Assembly (NCBI RefSeq): GCF_000485595.1
Contig: NW_014577123.1
Location: forward strand, 440,165-463,044
DNA: 22,880 nucleotides
Direction: 5' to 3'
Origin: Priapulus caudatus
Lineage: Eukaryota > Priapulida > Priapulimorpha > Priapulimorphida > Priapulidae
Position 1 is the stretch's first letter, and the number at the start of each line of letters is the position of its first letter. The notes under the pieces were generated by a model. It saw only the letters and a list, made by a program, of their open reading frames with translations. It searched no databases and was not told the DNA's origin. The position numbers and the translations under genes are program-made. This document shows, piece after piece, positions 17,601 through 22,880 of this stretch.

Positions 17601-19040
17601 AGAGAGTGAAGGCAGGATGTGAGACCCTATGACAGGATGCGCGCGCACGTCAAGAAATATTCATACAGCGGTGGCAATGCGCCTCTACGTCTCAAACTCG
17701 TCTCGCGAGTCTCACGTCCGCACACCCGAGTCAAAACTGTGACGGAGATAATGTCTTATTCTCGGCGTTCTTGAGAAGGGCGGATCACGCAGTAACACTG
17801 ACGCGCGGCAGTTAGCGATGCGATGCGATGCGCTGATGTACGCTCGCATCTTAACTCACTTACGCCATTGCCCTGTACACGTCCTCACACACACGCCTCA
17901 CCCAATCTCTTCCAACTCGCCTTCTAGCATAGAAACAAATCTGCTTGAACACATGACATCGGCACCTGTCTCACACAATATCTACTCTGGCAAATAATCT
18001 GATCGCCGGAACTCGTGATGTGACGACGTGCCAAGTCGTTGTTGTGCAACACGAGTTTGTGCAATCGGAGTGGACTCTACCCTGTCACGCCAAGTGCTAA
18101 TCAAGCTTATCACGTAGCTGGAGGCAATAAGTATACGTAGGTTATTTGCTCAACGTCCGAACCATGGAACTAACTTTTATTTATTCAAACTACAAAAGTA
18201 GATATACGTGCCCTGTTTGTGCGACATTTTAAGTACATCAAAACTATATCGGCTTGTTAGTTGTAGATAGCTAGGTGATATGCACTGCATATGAATGCAA
18301 ATCATCACGCGTAAGTACATTTTTTATGGGTATCGGCCGGCTCAAAAGACTTCATGCATGACCATGTGATTTTGACATTTCATACGTGTGACGAATAACA
18401 TAAGATTCTAGTTCATTCGAGTTTAAATCAAATGTACAAATGTGCAGGGAAATTGTTTCGTTAACATACACGGATGAGCATGTAGGGCTGACTCTATGTA
18501 TATGTCCTTTTCAGTTGTTATTAGCAAAGGCCATGCTCAAGCAGTCAAGCTTCACACTTACCAAGAGATATCACTAAATCAAACTAGTACCGCCTAGCAC
18601 TACTAGCAGTGATATGTTTTTGTGTCTGACACTTGGTATACATAGTCGTGTAAATATCACATATATAGCAATAGTGCTCGATCTGTTCTTGAGATCCACT
18701 GTCACCACCATGGTGACACTTTTATTATGCTATTCTAAGTTCTAACCACATGCCGGGTGTATCATTACGTCTTCTACATGGTTTCTTCTGGGGGAAAGTT
18801 AGACAACGGAGGTAATGGCCGGTTTGGGGAAAAACTCACATAGTGGATTCAAATGTGTGTTTGTGCGTCTCGAGGACCTAGCAAAACGAGCTCCACAGTG
18901 GCTCGCCCAGATTTTTGCAAAAATTGTGCAATTTGGTGCATTCTAAGCTATTCTGAACACATTGTATAAGACTCTTGAATCTCTTTTTCAAAATAAACAA
19001 ATAAACTATGAATATGAAATGATACAAGTATTCACATTAA
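17601..19040. other. No gene recognised
   Basis: Mixed unique-looking sequence, AT-rich in its right half. A perfect 8-bp inverted repeat (tgtcacca ... tggtgaca) lies near 18700-18718. No frame longer than about 50 codons has coding character. The promoter or 5' exons of the zinc-finger gene may lie here or beyond, but nothing identifies them. Confidence 0.5.
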
Positions 19041-19079
19041 ATAGTAAAACAGTCATGAAATGAATAGGCAGGAATGTGG

Positions 19080-19345
19080 ATTCTGCAGGCAGATGCGGGG
19101 GGAGAAAGGTAGAGGGGGGTTCTGGGGATCTCCCCCAGTAAAATTTTAAAATTTTGAATGTCTTAGACTGCATTTGAGGCACCCTGAAAATAAAATTTCA
19201 CCTTTTACTTTTAGTTTAAATCTTACTCAGTTAGCAGACCTACCAAGTCTCACACATTTCGCGGAAGACTCGCGCATCTGGACCCATTCTCCCGCACTCT
19301 CGCATGCCCTACGCATTCTCACGCATTCAGGCAAAAGAAAAAAAA
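19080..19345. repeat. Probable decayed dispersed repeat (unclassified)
   Basis: The G-rich phrase ggggggttctggggatctcccccag is followed by an A/T block and then by ctcNcgcat-type phrases recurring every 10-20 bases (ctcgcgcat, ctctcgcat, ctcacgcattc). It reads like an old dispersed repeat rather than a gene. No ends or target duplication can be defined. Confidence 0.35.
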
Positions 19346-19638
19346 ACTGTATGTAACGTACACTTCAGAATTAAAGTTTTTGTCTTAAAATTTAATTTTG
19401 TCTTTTCATCAAATGCTAACAGAATATATGTATTGCAAATACATATTTTAAAGCCAAATATTGAGAAACTGGTCGTGTTTGAATATATTCTGAACCTCCA
19501 GCATTATATTCCCAAAATGACTGATCCATTCTCCAGCAAAATCTTCCGCCCGCACACGGTGCACATTCGGCACTGAGCTAACCTCTGTTAACCACGCCTA
19601 TGTTACCCACGTCTGTGGCACTGTACATCGTGGCGTGC
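19346..19638. other. No gene recognised
   Basis: AT-rich sequence with one 90-codon frame (19304-19576) of unremarkable composition. No motif was seen. Confidence 0.5.
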
Positions 19639-19646
19639 TTGCTGGC

Positions 19647-19904
19647 ACTCATAGGGTCTATGTCTCCCAGGATACTGCCGGAACGTACCCCGGGTATGGT
19701 CCGGTATACCGGAACGTACCCTGGTAACTATCTGATATGGTTAGGGTTAGGGTTAGGGAGTAGGCGACTCCCTAGACTCGTTAGTGTCGGTACGGTCCGG
19801 CATATTAAATAGTACCAGCAGAGCATATAAATCACGTTGATTTATATGCTCTGGTACCAGAGTACGTTCCGGCAGTACCCTGGGGGACATAGACCCTCTC
19901 AGCC
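19647..19904 (+). mobile_element. Telomere-repeat MITE, copy 1
   Basis: A 258-bp element flanked by the exact 8-bp duplication ttgctggc (19639-19646 and 19905-19912). The ends read CTCATAGGGTCTATGTC and the complement of GCTGAGAGGGTCTATGTCC. They are followed inward by CGGAACGTACC-type subterminal repeats. The core has three TTAGGG units (19740-19757), then gggagtaggcg. Compared with copy 3, part of the right subterminal repeat is replaced by a perfect 16-bp hairpin at 19829-19863 or thereabouts. No coding capacity. Confidence 0.88.
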
Positions 19905-19912
19905 TTGCTGGC

Positions 19913-20796
19913 TGGGGCGGTATAGAATTAAGTACGGGAGGGGGGGGGCGAATGCACTGACTGTTTAATCGCGTGGGCGTGCTTATTGCTGTATATGTAG
20001 GGGTGGGCACTGCTGGTATGAGGGAGCGACAGCAAAACTTTCCCGGAATCGAGGAAAACGCTGCAATCAAGAATGACACACGAGTGTGCCGGCATGCAAA
20101 AAGAAACGTTGCTGTGAATTTCATTACGATTTTCCATGTATATAGTCAGAAGCACGTGGTGATCTATATATTTTCGGATTGACACTATTTTGACAACGGC
20201 AAGTAAATACAGGAACATTTTCACAACGGCGATGTTAAATTTGACAACGACGCTGCGCCGTAGTGCGTCCTATGTAGAAGAAACCCTGTTCTATAAAAAC
20301 TTGAAAAAATGGCACTTTTACTTCTGCAGCTGCTAACCTTTCTTACAGGTGATAGATTCACATGCCTCTAAAAATCAGCAATAGCTGCAGGTGACCAGAT
20401 AAGAAACTTCAAGAATCATCTTTTAAGTAGAAAATAAAGTCACAAAATGTATTTTGTAGTTTTGCACTAGAACAGCTTGTTCGTACCCTGATTACCTTGG
20501 ACCTATTAATGGGTCTATCATGGGTGGACTTCATGTCAGTGAAACCCTTGTCATTTTGTTACTGATTGCATTTTTGCCTTTTGAGTATTTTTGAAAAAGT
20601 TTTTAATACAGCAGATTATCAAAGGGTGTTTGCAACCCATAAAAGGTTATTGTAAGGACTTCACATTTTAAAAGTTCATAGTTCTGAAATGTTTAGCCAC
20701 TATATCTATAAAGTTATCACTGCATTATCACTATTATTACTAATACATAGATCAATATAATGACACTCCTGTATGTTTGAATCATAGTTAGGTCCC
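19913..20796. other. No gene recognised
   Basis: AT-rich sequence with a G run near 19940-19948. Plus- and minus-strand frames of about 70-120 codons near 19753-20224 overlap the mobile element and show no domain. Confidence 0.5.
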
Positions 20797-20804
20797 TCTA
20801 CTAA

Positions 20805-21060
20805 CGCTGAGAGGGTCTATTTCCCCTGAGGTACTGCCGGAACGTACCCTGGGTACGGTCCGGTATACCGGAACGTACCCTGGTACTATCTAATATGCCG
20901 GACCGTACCTCGCCTACGCCTACTCCCTAACCCTAACTCCAACCCTAAACCTAACCCTAATCCTAACCATATCAAATAGTGACCAGGGTACGTTCTGGTA
21001 TACCAGACCGTACCCAGAGTACGTTCCGGCAGTACCCTGGGGGACATAGACCCTATGAGC
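20805..21060 (-). mobile_element. Telomere-repeat MITE, copy 2 (inverted)
   Basis: A 256-bp element flanked by the exact 8-bp duplication tctactaa (20797-20804 and 21061-21068). The GCTGAGAGGGTC end is on the left and the GAGCTCATAGGGTC-type end on the right. The core reads CCCTAA, so the whole element lies opposite to copies 1 and 3. It lacks about 30 bp (gactccctagactcgttag and following) present in copy 3. Confidence 0.88.
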
Positions 21061-21234
21061 TCTACTAACTATGTTTGAATCATGTACCGGCTACTACAAA
21101 CATAAAGTAGTAATGCATTGTAGGGTGAATAAATTATTAGAAGTACAGATACGATTACAGTACATTAACTTAACACGAATTATTCCAAAATGTGTTCCAA
21201 AAACTGTGTGGCGTGTGTATATTTGTAATGTGTG

Positions 21235-21292
21235 AATAATATATTTTCCCAACGATCTAAGGGAATAATATATTTTCCCAACGATCTAAGGG
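21235..21292. repeat. 29-bp exact tandem duplication
   Basis: aataatatattttcccaacg and the following nine bases occur twice, back to back, with no differences. Confidence 0.93.
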
Positions 21293-21647
21293 AGCTCACA
21301 TGCAATACTTGAGTGGTACAGTTTGATGTACCACACATGCAGCAGTCTACATCATATGTACATGTACATTCACTGAATGACTAAATCCAGTTTATCGGCA
21401 TTAAATTATAGTAATTATCCAGATGCAACATCCATAATATATTGCCTGTTAGTGGTTTTCTTGACGATAACAAATAAAGAACATGCATATAACCATGCAT
21501 GTCTCTGCACTCTGTAGCCTGTAATAGTATCTAGAAGACAGAATACAGACTCGATTGAATCAAACTGCAAAGCTTTGTGAAAATGCATTTGACGACATTT
21601 TGCGTGTTGTTTTTCCCGAATCGCCTTGTCTGTGAGTCTGGCCAAAT
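21293..21647. other. No gene recognised
   Basis: AT-rich unique-looking sequence. The minus-strand frame at 21415-21645 (76 codons) has no recognisable feature. Confidence 0.5.
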
Positions 21648-21655
21648 TTAGTAGT

Positions 21656-21962
21656 GCTCATAGAGTCTATGTCCCCCAGGGTACTGCCGGAACGTACCCT
21701 GGGTACGGTACGGTATACCGGAATGTACCCTGGTCACTATTTGATATGCATGGTTAGGGTAAGGATTAGGGTTAGGGTTAGGGTTAGGGCTCGGTTTCGG
21801 GTTAGGGTTAGGGAGTAGGCGTAGGCGACTCCCTAGACTCGTTAGTAGAGTAGGCGAGGTACGGTCCGGCATATTAGATAGTACCAGGGTACGTTCCGGT
21901 ATACCAGACCGTACCCAGGGTACGTTCCGGCAGTACCCCGGGGGGCATAGACCCTCTCAGCA
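21656..21962 (+). mobile_element. Telomere-repeat MITE, copy 3 (longest)
   Basis: A 307-bp element flanked by the exact 8-bp duplication ttagtagt (21648-21655 and 21963-21970). Both terminal and subterminal repeats are complete. The core has about six TTAGGG-type units with a few variants (gtaagg, gctcgg, tttcgg) at 21750-21809. A gggagtaggcgtaggcg spacer and gactccctagactcgttag follow. It is the best reference copy for the family. Confidence 0.9.
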
Positions 21963-21970
21963 TTAGTAGT

Positions 21971-22277
21971 AGTACAGTGCGTACGGATGTCTCCGCGGTG
22001 TGACCTTATGGTACCCTAGTGCTCTTGCTTAAACTTGTTCTAGTTACTCGACATTTCTTAGCAAGCATGTACACTTCAATGGTAATGGGCCAAATGGCTG
22101 CGCAGTTTATATTCCAACTGCAAACGAATATGGTTAGGCACAGAATCGCTCCGCGATACGTGGCTAAAACTAAAACTAATACTGCAATACTAATAGCAAC
22201 ACGTAGGCCTACAACTTGTTTTTCTTACGTAACCTCCTAGACGCATAATCTACCCGCGAGCGTGCACGCAATAGATA
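21971..22277. other. No gene recognised
   Basis: Mixed sequence. A 73-codon plus-strand frame (22019-22240) carries no recognisable motif. Confidence 0.5.
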
Positions 22278-22517
22278 CCACTGGCAGCAAGAACAAGCCC
22301 GCACGTACAGCACACACGCGGCTATAATAACAACAACTACTACGCAACACGCGACTATAATAACAACTATAATAACTGATAACTATATAATAATAACTAT
22401 AAATAACAAAAAAATAACAACTATAATAAATGACTATAATAACAAAAGTTGTTATTAATATTATAGTCAATGGCCGCGTGTGTGCTGTACGTGCGGGCTT
22501 GTTCTTGCTGCCAGTGG
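22278..22517. mobile_element. 240-bp element with perfect 45-bp inverted repeats
   Basis: Arms at 22278-22322 and 22473-22517 begin ccactggcagcaagaacaag and are exact reverse complements over 45 bases. The 150-bp interior is AT-rich with many ctataataacaa units, themselves partly inverted between the two sides. agata occurs close to each outer end, but no clean target duplication is seen. This fits a young MITE or a recent hairpin insertion. Confidence 0.78.
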
Positions 22518-22880
22518 AAGATACAAGGCGAGGTATGTCAGGTATCCTAGATACAGTAAAGACAGAACTCCTTTCGCATGTTTCATCGCGAAGACGTACA
22601 TGTACTTACAGTTATATATTCAGGAGGAGCCTGGCCATGTTTTGAGAGAACAAGAACGTCAAAGTAAACTACACGACGCAGAGGACTACCTCTCTGACGG
22701 CCAACTAAATCAATCCGAGACATGAAACCGGAATTTACACGACGATATGCAAACTCCACGACAGATGGCGCTCTCGCTCATGGGCTCAATCTACGCGGGA
22801 GTGTCTAGATATTCAGGCCGGTACGGGAGATTACGGTACGCATATATTTGCTAATAGTAATATATTGACTAATCGCGCGT
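22518..22880. other. No gene recognised
   Basis: No convincing coding region. A CTCF-like core, cagatggcgc, lies at 22762-22771. The window ends in AT-rich sequence. Confidence 0.5.

Noticed and set aside
20335-20350. Strong-looking plus-strand acceptor (acctttcttacag)
   Set aside because: All frames after it meet stops quickly and no partner donor or coding sequence is visible.
21750-21809. Chromosome end, because of TTAGGG repeats
   Set aside because: The runs are short, lie inside bounded elements with target duplications, occur in both orientations, and non-telomeric sequence continues past them.

Overview
This window looks like nuclear DNA from an animal, probably a non-vertebrate metazoan. 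Only one protein-coding gene can be defended. It is a large, GC-rich, multi-finger C2H2 zinc-finger gene on the minus strand. At least one clean GT-AG intron splits it in the middle of a zinc finger. The rest is AT-richer non-coding DNA full of microsatellites, minisatellites, inverted repeats and short non-autonomous transposons. TTAGGG runs occur inside three of these elements, not at a chromosome end. I cannot name the species.

Layout from left to right. Positions 1-741 hold two minisatellites (34-bp and 53-bp units). The second abuts a weak candidate terminal exon encoding one transmembrane segment. Positions 1705-2723 are a 1-kb inverted repeat. A 160-bp MITE lies at 3544-3703. Small palindromic elements lie at 4981-5070 and 5166-5230, with microsatellites around them. 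Diverged repeats of about 74-82 bp fill the region just downstream of the gene (6993-7480).

The zinc-finger gene runs on the minus strand from 16983 to 7501. Exon A is 16701-16983, the intron is 13861-16700, and the giant terminal exon B is 7501-13860. Together they encode at least about 2,200 residues and about 29 C2H2-like fingers. A PVDLS motif of the CtBP-binding type, two basic clusters and an internal coding minisatellite are also present. The true 5' end and any upstream exons are not resolved. The intron holds G-rich minisatellite DNA interrupted by a 568-bp hAT-like element. A degenerate copy of the exon A acceptor region sits about 266 bp upstream of exon A.

Positions 17290-22880 are intergenic or unresolved. 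They carry three copies of a roughly 260-310-bp element with long terminal inverted repeats, TTAGGG-type repeats in the core and intact 8-bp target duplications. A 240-bp element with perfect 45-bp inverted repeats lies near the right edge.

The two most interesting signals are the telomere-repeat-bearing mobile element and a dense set of CTCF-like core motifs inside exon B. Eight of these motifs (exact or near) mark the only conserved part of an otherwise diverged 15-16-codon repeat. Two others match the full 14-base CTCF consensus on opposite strands.
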